From: Bombyx mori
Lineage: Eukaryota; Arthropoda; Insecta; Lepidoptera; Bombycidae
Assembly (NCBI RefSeq): GCF_030269925.1
Contig: NC_085116.1
Span: forward strand, 992,001-1,056,000
Direction of reading: 5' to 3'
Length of the DNA: 64,000 nt
The stretch's first letter is position 1, and every line of letters starts with the position of its first letter. Shown in pieces: positions 35,604 to 46,856 of the stretch. A program made the position numbers and the translations under genes. The notes under the pieces are model-generated. The model searched no databases. It was not told the DNA's origin and saw only the letters and a program-made list of their open reading frames with translations.

Positions 35604-35785
35604 TTTTTTTTAACCTATGCTTATAGCCTTGAGAGGCTATTTCAGGTTCACCCTAGCTCACGGGGCTCAAACCGGAGTGTTGCTAACACTGACCCTAGCA
35701 AGAGCAATGCTTCGCGGAATCTACCACCGGATCGGAAACGCGACCCACTGAGAAGATCCGGCGAGAAACTCAGTGGGCTGTGTAT
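35604..35785 (-). mobile_element. Family B tail, well conserved
   Basis: Minus orientation with poly-A seen as the T-run 35604-35611. All four pairing segments are perfect: a 35769-35777, b 35755-35761, a' 35744-35752, b' 35727-35733 (plus-strand positions). Confidence 0.85.
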
Positions 35786-37230
35786 CCTTCTCTTGACGCG
35801 CTTTATAATTGACAGAAGAGATTGCCATGAGTTAAAATAAGTATCTAAATAAGAACACACTATTTTTCGCATACATTCAAACTTCTAACCTCAATTTAAA
35901 AAGTCTAAACCCTTATAGACTTGTAAAATAAATTAACCATAAATACGCCAAACTTGTAAAGGACATAAAGCGTCGCATTCACCGTCGTACGCCGTGCACT
36001 CGTTCGAACATCCGCAGTCGATACCATAGACATCGCTAGACGTAACCGCGCGGCCATTACCATATTTTTGAAGCGAGCACACGGCTCCGACAATCGTAAA
36101 CATCGCACGGAATGAGCACTAATTTCCCGGTGGCTGCCTTGCCCGCGCACAAAGAGGCTCCGTTTTACATAAATTTGTCATATTTGCACGCACCCCCCCA
36201 CCCTTTTTGGCGATGAGCGTGCCAAGTTTTAAGCCGCGGCAAACGGGTTGATGGTTGTGACGCTGGGCATTCGTATGCCGATGTGCGCGGCGAAGGAATC
36301 TTAGATGTCTTTGATTGTTAATACGAAATTACCAAATTACGTTAAGATGTGACATGATTCTCGTGAATTAGACGTAATCTTTGATACAAATGGTGTCAAT
36401 AGTTAGTCTAAATTTTGGAGATAAATGGGAATTTATTGGCATGGAAAGTAGGTTCCATTTTGATTTGTGACTGAAATTACATGATCAACAATCGGCAATG
36501 TTATTGTGTAATAAAATTTAAAACATAATATCGACTTAAAATTATAAAAAAAAAATACGTACAGTTAAAAGATGAAGATTGGTATTAACAAAGTTCTAGA
36601 AGTTTATTTTTTCTTTTCAGTTCATTGAACGCCGTCTAGCAAGTGCTATCGTGAATGAATCCAATTATAACGTTTGATTCTTTCCACAAACTCTTAGAGT
36701 TTATTATTATTGATGTTACTACATAACAATTTGTTACTTAATGATAATAAATTACTCTTTGGCATATTCTTGATTTAATCGAGTACTTTGTTTAAGTGGC
36801 TACGACCATGGAATACACCATTCCCATACATTAGTCAGGGAGCACAGCCCAAGTGGCATAAAATTGAAAATATTCAATCATTAAAAATTATGTCCATTTC
36901 AAACATATGTACATATCTTTCTGAAATCAGAACCCTCCCCGGGCCTACTCGTAGTACGGTAAAAATGAACAACAATTCCACGCGAGGCCACCTCACGTCC
37001 CGAGTTTTAGAGAACAAATAAAAACTACTTCAAAAAGATTTGAGCATTAGTATTAAGTGAAACGTTTTAAAATGAATCATTCTTTTCTGTTACAGGTAAG
37101 TCATTGGAATAAGTCAAAGGCGTATCCAGGCTTCTATTGTCAACCGTAGCCTCTAAACTTAGGCAATTGTGACGAAGAAGAATAGAGATTATGACACAAA
37201 AGGGTCATGATGTCTCTACCGCTTAATGTC
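35786..37230. other. Non-coding stretch with a CpG-rich patch
   Basis: 35965-36160 is CpG-rich and has a minus-strand ORF (35905-36150) without recognisable content. The rest is AT-rich. Confidence 0.4.
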
Positions 37231-37350
37231 TTAAGATAAGAAGGTAAAGTACGTTATCTTTCCACCATCCCACCACTTGCCACCGGAATAGAGTTCATCC
37301 TTACAGCCTGGACTCGCGGTGCTTATCTACACTGCGTTAAGGATTATATT
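37231..37350 (+). pseudogene. LINE RT C-terminal scrap (tail A family)
   Basis: Reads CHRNRVHPYSLDSRCLSTLR in the plus frame, matching RHRSRVHPYYLEPLRSSTAF of the copy at 18697-19012. It stops at about 37350, where the inverted-repeat element begins. Confidence 0.6.
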
Positions 37351-37359
37351 TATCACAAA

Positions 37360-37603
37360 CATATCGACGCTTGAAAGGCAAACGTGACTAAGCGACAATA
37401 ACTGCTTTGTACATTAATTATAGGCAATAAGCAAATTTGATGTTCAAAAAAAATAAAATTTCTAGGTCTATTAAAATCATTTCAATCCTACAGCTAGATT
37501 CGTTAAAATAGATTTTTGTTTCAGGTATTTCGACTTTAAATTAGTCTACTGTAAAGTTCACGCATTGTTGCTTAGTCACGTTTGCCTTTCAAGCGTCGAT
37601 ATG
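37360..37603. mobile_element. MITE-like element with ~40-base terminal inverted repeats
   Basis: Left arm starts CATATCGACGCTTGAAAGGC and continues AAACGTGACTAAGCGACAAT (37360-37399). The right arm (37564-37603) is its reverse complement with one difference (AAGCAACAAT). The interior is AT-rich and non-coding. No target-site duplication is obvious. The high arm identity suggests recent movement. Superfamily not determinable from the termini alone. Confidence 0.85.
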
Positions 37604-37812
37604 CTTCTTCAAAAGTAGTCATTGTAGCTACTTGACTGTGTCCCTGATTAGTAGGGTAACTAATTTGTACTATCAGATTACTACATGGTACTTAGAATTA
37701 CTTTTAGATAAATATTTTATATTTATATTACGCGGCTGGCCAATCAACAGAGTCTGAATCGTCACTCCTCTCATCACACAGCTCTGTTTGTTAGTGGGCT
37801 GAACATTTACAG
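37604..37812. other. Short non-coding spacer
   Basis: Nothing recognised between the MITE and the SINE. Confidence 0.4.
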
Positions 37813-38056
37813 ACCGGTGGTAGGACCTCTTGTGAGTCCGCACGGGTAGGTACCTATTTCCCCTGCCTATTTCTGCCGTGAAGCAGTAATGCGTTTCGGT
37901 TTGAAGGGTGGGGCTGCCGTTGTAACTATACTGAGACCTTAGAACTCATATCTCATAGGTGGCGGCATTTACGTCGTAGATGTTAATAGGCTCCGGTAAC
38001 CACTTAACACCAGGTGGGCTGTGAGCTCGTCCAACCATCTATGCAATAGAAAAAAA
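37813..38056 (+). mobile_element. Bm1-type SINE, 5' truncated
   Basis: From CCGGTGGTAGGACCTCTTGT to CCAACCATCTATGCAATAGA plus A-run, with a few bases missing near 37945-37965. Confidence 0.9.
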
Positions 38057-39394
38057 GACATAAAAGAAAGACCAGTCTTCAAAAAGGTCGTGACCGCACC
38101 AATGCTGTACGTATCCCAGCCATAGTTTCGTAGTTTCAACCCTCGTTTCCAGCTTTTAATTATAATACTTTATAGCTCAATAAATCACGGCGTACGTCCC
38201 TAGTCGCCGCCCCCCACCCTAGCGCCGCCTTTGAAGGATACCAGTTCGATTCGCGCCGACTGTAATAATTTATAAAGAAATTATGGTTTACTCATATGGT
38301 TGGTATAATAATTTATGAAACTTGTATAATATACTCACGTTCAGTCAAATGTTAGTTGATTTAAATTTGAACAGTCCTGTTTGTCACACTGGTCGATAAA
38401 GATACTGCTATTACCAGTCATTGTTATATTGTTTTCATCGCATTGGGTTTTGGTATGATGTTTTTTTTTTAATGTTTTGACCGAACAAGAATACATATCG
38501 ATCTCATCAAATATTGTTAAATTACAATCTAATTATTGTATGTATTCGAAAATTTTTGCCAAAGTTCAAAAGGTTATAAAAAAAAGGTAGATATTAGGTA
38601 GAGATGTTGCCTATAAAATAAACATACATATATGCACAAGTTTAGAAACAATTAAACCACAGCCTCAACACTACATTGATTTAAATTTATGAAGTGTTAT
38701 ATTCTCTCGCTTTATAGAAAATAAAATAACCTATATTTATATTTTCCTTCAAATATTGTAAAATAAACGTTCCAATAATCTTTATCAAAGAGGATTTAAA
38801 AAAAAAAACTCATATTCGTTAAAAATAAAAATCATTATATTATAGATTCGCAGTGTATTTCGAAATGCAATTCAAACGTAATCTTTTAAAAACTATTAAA
38901 GAATAGATTACAGTTCGTTCGCTTGCCGAATTATTATTTTTTCACGAGTAAAGTTTTCATTTTCGTGACAAACGTCGTGTTTATTAAAGTCAAAACATAA
39001 TACGGGAGTGGTGTAAATCATAGGGGGGCCGACCCCCGCCCCCACACCCGCCCTGTGCGCCCGTACCTCCACACGTCCACTAATTTTCAGGAATGGCCAC
39101 TGAAGCTTAGACCGTCTACGAGTTATTTGGATCAGCTTTTGAGATGATTTTTTTTTGTTACGTTCGGGTTTGTTTGATATACACTAGTCTTATAAACTCG
39201 ATTTTTATCATGGTCAATAGGTTCATCATCAGCTGTAATAATACACGACTTGAAGTGAAAACTATGCTTTTATCGTGTGTATCCTCAAAAGAGATCGCAG
39301 TTCATAAAAATCCATTGGGAAAAATAAATTAAGATTGGTAATAGAATAATAATTTAGCTTGTTTGCGGAAGAGCGCGTCCACCGTCCTGTCGAG
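38057..39394. other. Non-coding stretch with C-rich patches
   Basis: C-rich tracts at about 38205-38225 and 39023-39065 would form G-runs on the minus strand. No gene is seen. Confidence 0.45.
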
Positions 39395-39588
39395 TTAGCA
39401 CACTGAGTTTCTCGCCGGATTTTCTCAGTGGGTCGCGTTTGCGATCCGGGTGTAGATTCTGCGAAGCACGGCTCTTGCTAAGGCCAGTGTTAGCATACCT
39501 CCTGTTTGAGCTCCGAATGATCACCTACGCTAGAATAACGTTGCAATAGCCTCTCAAGGCTATCGGCATAGGTAGTAAAAAAAAACTG
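39395..39588 (+). mobile_element. Family B tail
   Basis: CACTGAG 39401-39407, CCGGATT 39415-39421, CTCAGTG 39424-39430, GATCCGG 39443-39449. The last base of b is T, keeping a wobble pair. It ends AGCCTCTCAAGGCTATCGGC and an A-run. Confidence 0.85.
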
Positions 39589-41118
39589 TTGAGCTAATTG
39601 TTCGCTAATCAGCTGACAGGACTGTCTGCTGTAACGGATATCTTTGCTTTATGTTGGGGAGTTCACGACACATTAATACTAGCATCATGATAAGTTGCTT
39701 AACTTAGTAAGTGAACATTAGGTTAATGTTATGAATGACCCGAAACCCAGCACATAATAATGGAAGTTGCTAAGCCGAGTCTTAATTTTTTTTTTATTAA
39801 GAAAATAAATAGAGCCCAAGGCTCTCAGCTTAGGTAGGAAAAAAAAAAACAATAGCAAAAAAATATTATATAATAACAGATAAACAGTTTTCACTCATCA
39901 ATAAAGGATACATGTTAAACTGAGTGACTAAGAAAATACTCCACAACTATTATGGTCTATAGTTTATTCTCCTCCTTATTGAGTCGCATTCCTCATATCT
40001 GATGGTGGTGACCATCTCCTCCCATTATCCTTCTCTGGATGATGTTTCGCCATCATCTTCTGTTTTCAGCGATGTGTATGGCGTCGTAGACTGTGGTATC
40101 CAGTGTGGTGCGGAGTTATTTATTCTAACTATACCTAAATAATTTATTGTAATCACGTATACCAAAAATTTGCGCAAGTTTTACAGATGCACTTCTCAAT
40201 GAGCGTGGATGTCGGCTTCAAAACAATGTGTCGGTTAGTGCGAATCATTTTTTCACCCTTTTAGCACGAACACGTGAACTCAATGATCATGATGACACAT
40301 GAACTCATGATCTAGCACCCATATAATTGTTTAGTGCTAGATCGTTCGGTCAGATAATATAAGTTAAAAATGATGTTATGTAATAATAAATTGAATCTTA
40401 TATACTACATATTTTTGTTGGTATTCTAACATACTTGATATAACTCAAATTCTAAACTAGGCAGGTGCTATTTTTATAAGCCTTCAAATTCTTTATTAAA
40501 AATACATTATACGTATCATTTATTTCATACTGAAAATTAATTAACTATTTCATCCAGACTCTAGATCCATAGATTCAGTAGACCACGTTCAATTTACGTT
40601 TATAAGCTATAATAAAGTAAATTATACAAAAAAAAAACAGGGAATAGTAATAATAAACGCACACGAAGCAAAATCGACGTTAACATTAAGGGCTCATTAA
40701 AATAATTCAAAGATCCGCCGAGGGAGCGACCTCAGCGGTATGAAATTAAATTCTGTCACAGTAGCAACAACAAATCATGTTTATTTATACCTAAAAATAC
40801 CTCAGTCGGCCATTACCGCGGACAAAACGCGCCGAACTCGGTCGCGCTGGAGATTAAGCAAGGAGCGACCGAGGGTCGTGTCACAACGAGAGATAATATC
40901 CGAATCTATAATTAATTATATTTTTCTTAGATTAGATGAAGTAATATTTTTCTTAGTATGAAGTAGCTGTCTGGCTAGTCTGGCTCACTCAATGCTAAGT
41001 GGTTCTTGAGGTATGCGAACTAACCCTAACTAGCCCTAACGTTTTGTTGAAACTCAAAGTGATACATATATGAGGCCGTCGTATCGATTGCATGCACAAC
41101 TATTGCGTCGATTGCATA
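39589..41118. other. Non-coding stretch; family B scrap and a fold-back
   Basis: 39810-39852 (AAGGCTCTCAGCTTAGGTAG plus A-run) is a tiny family B end. 40309-40318 and 40334-40343 are perfect inverted 10-mers (GATCTAGCAC). The ORF over 40740-40961 is not recognisable. Confidence 0.45.
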
Positions 41119-41263
41119 CACACCCACCTTGAGACATGAATTCTAAGTCTCAGTTTTTACAGTATAACGGCTGTCCCGCTCCACAGACCAAAACGCATTA
41201 CTGCTTTACGGCAGAAATAGGCAGGGCGGTGGTACCTATCCGTGCGGACTCATAAGACGTCCG
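41119..41263 (-). mobile_element. Bm1-type SINE fragment
   Basis: Minus strand contains GTCCGCACGGATAGGTACCA, CCTATTTCTGCCGTAAAGCA and CTCAAGGTGGGTGTG. The 3' block and tail are missing. Confidence 0.85.
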
Positions 41264-42243
41264 TTGCGTATTAACATTGTGAAAATAACTTACAATTTAA
41301 ATCCAATTATTAAAGTTTTTAATAAAGCTTGTTTATTTTCTTAAGATTTCTCGTATTTTAAAGCGCGTTGTAACGCTATCCTAAACATAAAATTATTTAT
41401 TTAGGGCCCACCAGGCTAGATTACATTACTTCATACACATAAATAACGAAAACAATAAGAGGTGATCTAATAAATTATCTTTTTATTACCGGATTGTGAA
41501 AATTTTCGGACACTTATCCCGGCGTGGGGCGTGGGGTGGGGGGCGAGGGGAGACGGTTTTGTTTCTATTATTTATGGGGTTGAAAACGCCACGGCTTGGA
41601 TGTCACTGACTTTAAAATGTTCTCATGGAAAGACGACCGAAATGACGACAGGAAATGCTGAACAAAATTTACTCTTGAACACTGAAATAATTTTTATTTA
41701 TTTAATTTATAAAATTAAATCGATTTACTCAGATGTTACGTAGACATTGTTGGTTTTTTTGTCGAATATAAGAAACGTCAGTAAATATTCAGTCTCAAAA
41801 CGATGACCTATTCTCGGTTTCCTCTCAAAATTTGGAGATGAAATTTGTGTCATTCATACCCTTCGCAATAATTAACATAACTTATTTGCTTTCATCTATC
41901 GCTATGTCTGCAGCTCTATAAAATGTGATTTATAAATGAGCAAGATATGTTGATGCTTCTATCTCCACTTTATACCATGTCAGCACAGATTCTAAGCGCC
42001 CGATCACTCAACTATGAATTAAGATCGGATATCCCGTATGAGACATTCCATAAAGGTGTACTTCTGAGTTGTGTTCTGTTATTTCGATGTATAATTTTAA
42101 ATTGTACCTTATACTGTTTTGTAATAAGGTCATATTTTTGTTAATTTCAAAAGTAGGCAGAGTAACTGTTATACCATCCAAGGACAACGATCGTTTTCTA
42201 TAAATATACATTTTACTAGAGTTTACTCACCTCACAGACACAA
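41264..42243. other. Non-coding stretch with a strong G-rich tract
   Basis: 41526-41550 holds four runs of four or more G within 25 bases. ORFs in the stretch are short and unrecognised. Confidence 0.5.
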
Positions 42244-42425
42244 TCCTGTGAGTATCTCGTCGGATCTTCTCAGTGGGTCGCGATTCCGATCCCGTGGTAG
42301 GTTCAGCGAAGCACTGCTCTTGCTAGGGCAGATGTTAGCAAGTCTTCAAGGCTAAGCACCGTGAGCTCGCCTACACGTACGGTGAAGCTAGCATAACCCC
42401 TCGAGGTTACTAGCAATAGGTAGGT
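42244..42425 (+). mobile_element. Family B tail, diverged
   Basis: TCTCGTCGGATCTTCTCAGT and GGGTCGCGATTCCGATCCCG keep the order of the block, but both stems have mismatches. It ends CCTCGAGGTTACTAGCAATA without a long A-run and abuts the next element. Confidence 0.75.
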
Positions 42426-42430
42426 AGGAC

Positions 42431-42790
42431 CGTCCGACGACTTGATATTTTGGGGTCGTTGGTTGTAGGGTCATCAGTGCCGGGCGACACAATAAGGAGA
42501 CCGTAATAGGGTCCGTTTGATAAGCCTGTGTCATTCCTAGACTTACGCATACTCTTTTGCTTTGTCGCGATCTATTGCTTGCGCCTATTTTTTACTATTG
42601 TACTTTGACTTCCTACGGCATTATCTGTGCCTTCTGTTCTCTATACTTTCTCCTTCTGCTAAATATACCGTGCGTGAATTGGGAATAAATTGTCTACCCT
42701 ATTACGGACTCCTTATTGTGCCGCCCGGCACTGGTGACTAAAATCTACACGACCTCCAAAATATTTCTATACCCGTCGCTGTCTTTTCGG
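42431..42790. mobile_element. MITE-like element with long terminal inverted repeats
   Basis: The inner arms CAGTGCCGGGCGACACAATA / AGGAGACCGTAATAGGGT (42475-42512) and their inverted partner (42695-42732) differ at only a few positions. The similarity continues outward at lower identity (GATATTTTGGGGTCGT against AATATTTTGGAGGTCGT reversed) to about 42431 and 42790. The interior is non-coding. It lies directly next to a family B tail. Confidence 0.75.
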
Positions 42791-42888
42791 GTCGGGAAAT
42801 CAACTAAATTTAAAATCCGTATATTTTTGTTATTAAGTTGCGGAAAAAAAAATGAAGTTGAGTTATGTTAACTAATTCCCCCAGTAGT

Positions 42889-43305
42889 CGAAATACGACT
42901 ATAATTAATTGAAATTATAAGTTAGTACACTATTATGATTCAATTGTCATAGAATATACTACTATAATCACAGATTTCGCCAAGACTACACTTTAAACAA
43001 ATATTAATAAAGACAAACAATATTTAATCGATTCTCAATTTGACCACAGACTTCAGGCAATAAGAAAAGTTTGACAATAAACAAATAGTATGCATCCGCG
43101 TGTGTGTCAAATACATGGTAGTGTGTGTAATGTTTGTATTTATTGATTTAATGTATTTTTTATGCATAGTTTACAAAAATATTAACATTCTGTTCTCCTT
43201 CTCTATAATCTATAAGTCTGGAAAATTTCATAGTTTTCCGTCCACGCAATTTTCAGAAAAAGGGGTACAAAGTTTTTGCTTTACGTATTAATTTAAAGAT
43301 ATTCA
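42889..43305. repeat. Repeat Y, copy 2 (uninterrupted)
   Basis: Parallel to 20977-21690 but lacking the SINE. It is the empty-site counterpart and shows that the split in copy 1 is an insertion. The ORF at 43100-43291 is not conserved in copy 1. Confidence 0.75.
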
Positions 43306-43821
43306 ATATTGAAACGGTAAAAGTTGTAATTAGGTAGCACGCACGGTACAACCAGGTCACGTTTAGATTTTTAGAAGAACAAAAGTAGGCCTTGTCAACA
43401 GTACTCCACGTTCCAAGACCAATACGCCACGAGGTTTCCTTGAATAATGTCATAAATAATCTTTTGAATCGTAATTTATTAGCTACAGTATTACCGGACG
43501 GAAGCCATGAACGAGCGAGAAACGTATACAAGTTTCGGCGCGTAAAACAGGGACGGGTGATCGACTGCCGTCATAAATAACAGCGGACAAAAACAATGGA
43601 CAATGGCTTGCGGTGAGATACGTCTTCTTTGGGCATCTCCCGCCTCTGGGGGGAATATTCAAATTAGGGGTACCAAACCGATTGTTTTGAACTCGTGCGC
43701 AACGTAACATATAGCCAACCAAGTCTTGTTGCCTTATTTTCATATTCCGGTCTAAGTCTGACGTAAATATAGATGACACTGCTTCTCAAGTTCATAGCTG
43801 AGTTTTAATTTTCTATTTTTT
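43306..43821. other. Non-coding stretch; unassigned minus-strand ORF
   Basis: The ORF at 43483-43779 (98 codons, NNRFGTPNLNIPPRGGRCPK) overlaps two others in different frames and has no recognisable domain. Confidence 0.35.
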
Positions 43822-43976
43822 TCCCTAGCTATGCTGATAGCCTTGAGAGGCTATTTCAGCTTCTTGACGTGTAGGTGAATTCACGGGGTTCAAACCGGGT
43901 GTGTTGCCAACAATGGCCCAAGTAAGAGCAGTGCTTCACAGAATCCGACGAGAAACCCAGTGGGCTGTGTCTATGG
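43822..43976 (-). mobile_element. Family B tail with internal deletion
   Basis: Starts at the T-run near 43822 and carries CTGATAGCCTTGAGAGGCTA and GAGCAGTGCTTCACAGAATC. It then jumps straight to CCGACGAGAAACCCAGTGGG, so the b' and a' segments are deleted. Confidence 0.8.
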
Positions 43977-44427
43977 GAAATTTTTCATGAAGGCAGCTGT
44001 TAGTTCAGACATTTGTTATTGTACATCGCGGGATACATCTAGCCGCGCACACTACCTGTCGAACAGGTCTTGAACTTGAACATAATAAAATAATTATAAT
44101 ATAGAATTTGAGCGACGCCAAACTGCATGGCCAATAAGTGCTTATCTGGTGGATTATGTCGCGGATGCTTCTATCCACATTGTTATTGCATTAGATCACT
44201 AAACAGTTCTATCGATATTAGTGTTTGTTATTGCATTAGATCACTGGCCAGTTCACCTGGTGTGAAGTAGTTGCCAAAGACGATAGGAAATACGCCAATA
44301 CCTAGACGTGGGTGTGGTAAATCACGGTAGTATATGGCAATACTACCCTTCACAAACACAAATGTTTCCCGGGAAAAGCTAATGAGACGCTGGAAAGGAT
44401 TTAGGAAGGAGAAGGTCATTGAGAAGA
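43977..44427. other. Non-coding stretch; 20-base direct repeat
   Basis: TGTTATTGCATTAGATCACT occurs at 44181-44200 and 44226-44245, followed both times by a (N)CAGTTC motif. Nothing else is supported. Confidence 0.5.
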
Positions 44428-44762
44428 TTTTTTTTATTGCTTAGATGGGTGGACGAGCTCACAGCTCCTCTGGTGTTAAGTGGTTACTGGAGCCCATAGA
44501 CAACTACAACGTAAATGCGCCTCCCATCTTAAGATATAAATAAGTTCTAAGGTCTTAAGTATAGTCACAACGGCCGCCTCACCTTTCAAGCCGAAACGCA
44601 TTACTGCTTCACGGCAGAAATAGGCGGGGTGGTGGTATATACCCGTGCGGACTCGCAAGAGGTCCTACCACCAGTAATTACGCAATTTTGCGGGTTTGAT
44701 TTTTATTATACGATGTTATTCCTTCACCGTGGAAATCAATCGTGAACATTTGTTAAGTACAT
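44428..44762 (-). mobile_element. Bm1-type SINE, most of the body
   Basis: Minus strand extends upstream through GCAAAATTGCGTAATTACTG and AATAACATCGTATAATAAAA to about 44762, lacking only the tRNA head. The 3' A-tail is the T-run 44428-44436. Confidence 0.9.
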
Positions 44763-45143
44763 TGTTTTTTAGTACTTGACAATTCAGAAAAGTTAATAAA
44801 AAATAATAATGAAAGACATCTTAAATGCATTACCACGAACACGGCAAACTTTTTCGAGTACGCAAGTGTTCCGCAACAATAATTACGAATTTTACAATAT
44901 TAATGAGCAAATATTCATAATAAACATAATAAATTTTGACGACACAAAAAGACTGATTGAACCGAGCACCTACACATGTCGAATTACACACTATTGTTCC
45001 GATCTGAATTACGACGTGTTTTTCGATGTGTCTGGAATCATTGAGTACGAAACACAAGTTTCCTTAAACGTTTTGTGTTTGATAAGTATTCATTGTATAA
45101 GGTTTCTTGTTACAACTATAATATAAAAAATTATCATGTTAAA
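44763..45143. other. Spacer with an unassigned 105-codon ORF
   Basis: ORF 44809-45126 on the plus strand is among the longest not explained by a repeat (NNYEFYNINEQIFIINIINF, then DTKRLIEPSTYTCRITHYCS). It is AT-driven in composition, lies in a gap between a SINE and a Helitron, and matches no domain I know. A minus-strand ORF overlaps it. I do not call it a gene. Confidence 0.3.
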
Positions 45144-45361
45144 TCTATACTAATATATAAATCTACAGTGGTTTTTACGGATGTTCCGTTATAAATATTG
45201 AATCATGCATCCGATTGACTTGAAACTTGGTATCCATGTAGAAAATACATGTACTTAATGGATAGGCTAATATAAAAATGAGTTTTGGACTCCCTAATAG
45301 TAATGACAATAAATAATAATGTTAATTTTAAATGCTCAGTGAAGCGGGCAAGTACGGCTAG
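45144..45361 (+). mobile_element. Helitron, third family
   Basis: Starts TCTATACTAATATATAAATC and ends GTACGGCTAG. It is flanked by A (45143) and T (45362). The interior is short and non-coding (TTTTTACGGATGTTCCGTTA, GCATCCGATTGACTTGAAAC). Confidence 0.75.
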
Positions 45362-45390
45362 TTTACGATAATTATCGTGTTGCCATAATT

Positions 45391-45657
45391 TTTTTATTGC
45401 TTAGGTCGGTGGACGAGCTCAAGGCCCACTTGGTGTTAAGCGGGTACTGGAGGCCAGACATCTGCAAAAAAAATAATTAAAAAAAATTACGACGTACATG
45501 CCGCCACCCATCTTGAGATATAAGCCCTAAAGTTTCAGTATAGCTACAACGGCTGCCACACACTTCAAACCGAAACGCATTACTGCTTCACGGCATAAAT
45601 AGTCAGGGTGGTGGTACCTACTCGTGTGGACTCACAAGAGGTCCTACCACCATTAAA
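45391..45657 (-). mobile_element. Bm1-type SINE, 5' truncated
   Basis: Minus strand from TGGTGGTAGGACCTCTTGTG to CCACCGACCTAAGCAATAAA. It has an A-rich insertion at about 45465-45485. Confidence 0.9.
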
Positions 45658-46654
45658 TATGGCAACACTGTTGGTGGGAGTCATGGCAGTAGTGGGGACG
45701 AGGCCTATTAACGAAGGAGGTAGTTGGAAAAACGGCGGAGAAAAGCGGTGTATTCTGTAGTGAGCACTTTTTTTTTTAACTCAGTCCGCTGCCCCCCTCT
45801 TCCGGGTATCCGTAAATGGATCCCTCTGCGTTAAAAAAAAAAGGATAACGGTTCTCTAGCCTTCTAGGAAATGGAAAAAAACCCATTTTCTGCTTTAATC
45901 TAATCAATATTTGAATAAACTCTACAAAACTAAAGACATGTGAATGGAAACATCAAAACATACAGTTGCCTCACTCGCACCCAATCAAAACATAATTAAA
46001 ACAGCGACGACAACCCTTTGTTATAAGGACACCCACCTTAAGGATTCTTGGGATAGGGTCGTCACATCACGGAAGAAAAATATATTTAAAAAGTCTAATT
46101 TTAGAAGTCTATGATTAACTGACATCGATGTTAATCGTGATTTGCTAAATATTCATAACGCATTAAATTTTACTTTTAAACAATGCCTCTTTTACTGACA
46201 AATGTGTTGTATAAGAATATTATAGTAAATGCGCTTATTTTATTTACTTATTCTGGAAATCGTAGTATAATTGATTACGCGACGTATCTATATAAGTGCG
46301 ACGCAGATTTGAACTTGCAAAACCTCGTTATGTGAGAGGTATCATTGGTTCGCACGTGTGATCAGTCAGCAATGTAATGTAAATAGTGACTGTGGCAGCC
46401 CTGTGTGCGGTGCGCTTGCGCAGCTGTCGTTGTCGCTTACAATAATTAAAGAGGCATTCGCCCCACGCGCCTTACTAATTGACTTCTCATGTATTCGACT
46501 ACCAATTTTAATGTGCACACTACCTGCGACCCGCCTTGTTCACTTAATTACGTTTAGTTTTATTGGTATCTATATTTGTACATGCAGACAAGCTCGTGGT
46601 CTACTACGTTGGTCTGGTCTGCGTTGAGGAGCCTGTAGCTGCGAAGCAACAACT
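45658..46654. other. Non-coding stretch, nothing recognised
   Basis: TATATAAG at about 46288-46295 is an isolated TATA-like match. The 89-codon ORF at 46358-46627 has no recognisable content. Confidence 0.4.
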
Positions 46655-46856
46655 AACGGTCCTCTTGTGAGTCCGCACGGGTAGGTACTACCGCCCTGCC
46701 TGTTTCTGCCGTGAAGCAGTATTGCATTTCAGTTTGAAGCGTGGAGCAGAAGTGGGTGACGGCATTTACGTTATAGATGTCTATGGGCTCCAGCAATCAC
46801 TTAACACCAGGTGAGCTGTGAGCTCATCCACCCATCTACGCAATAAAATAAAAAAG
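46655..46856 (+). mobile_element. Bm1-type SINE with internal deletion
   Basis: Starts ACGGTCCTCTTGTGAGTCCG and ends CCACCCATCTACGCAATAAA. About 45 bases between GTGGAGCAG and AAGTGGGTGACGG (the GTTGTAACTATACTGAGACC part) are missing. Confidence 0.85.

Noticed and set aside
43483..43779. 98-codon minus-strand ORF
   Set aside because: Proline/arginine-rich middle looked suggestive, but two other ORFs overlap it and nothing is recognisable.
44809..45126. 105-codon ORF as a gene
   Set aside because: AT-driven, an ORF on the other strand overlaps, and it lies in a short gap between a SINE and a Helitron with no recognisable domain.
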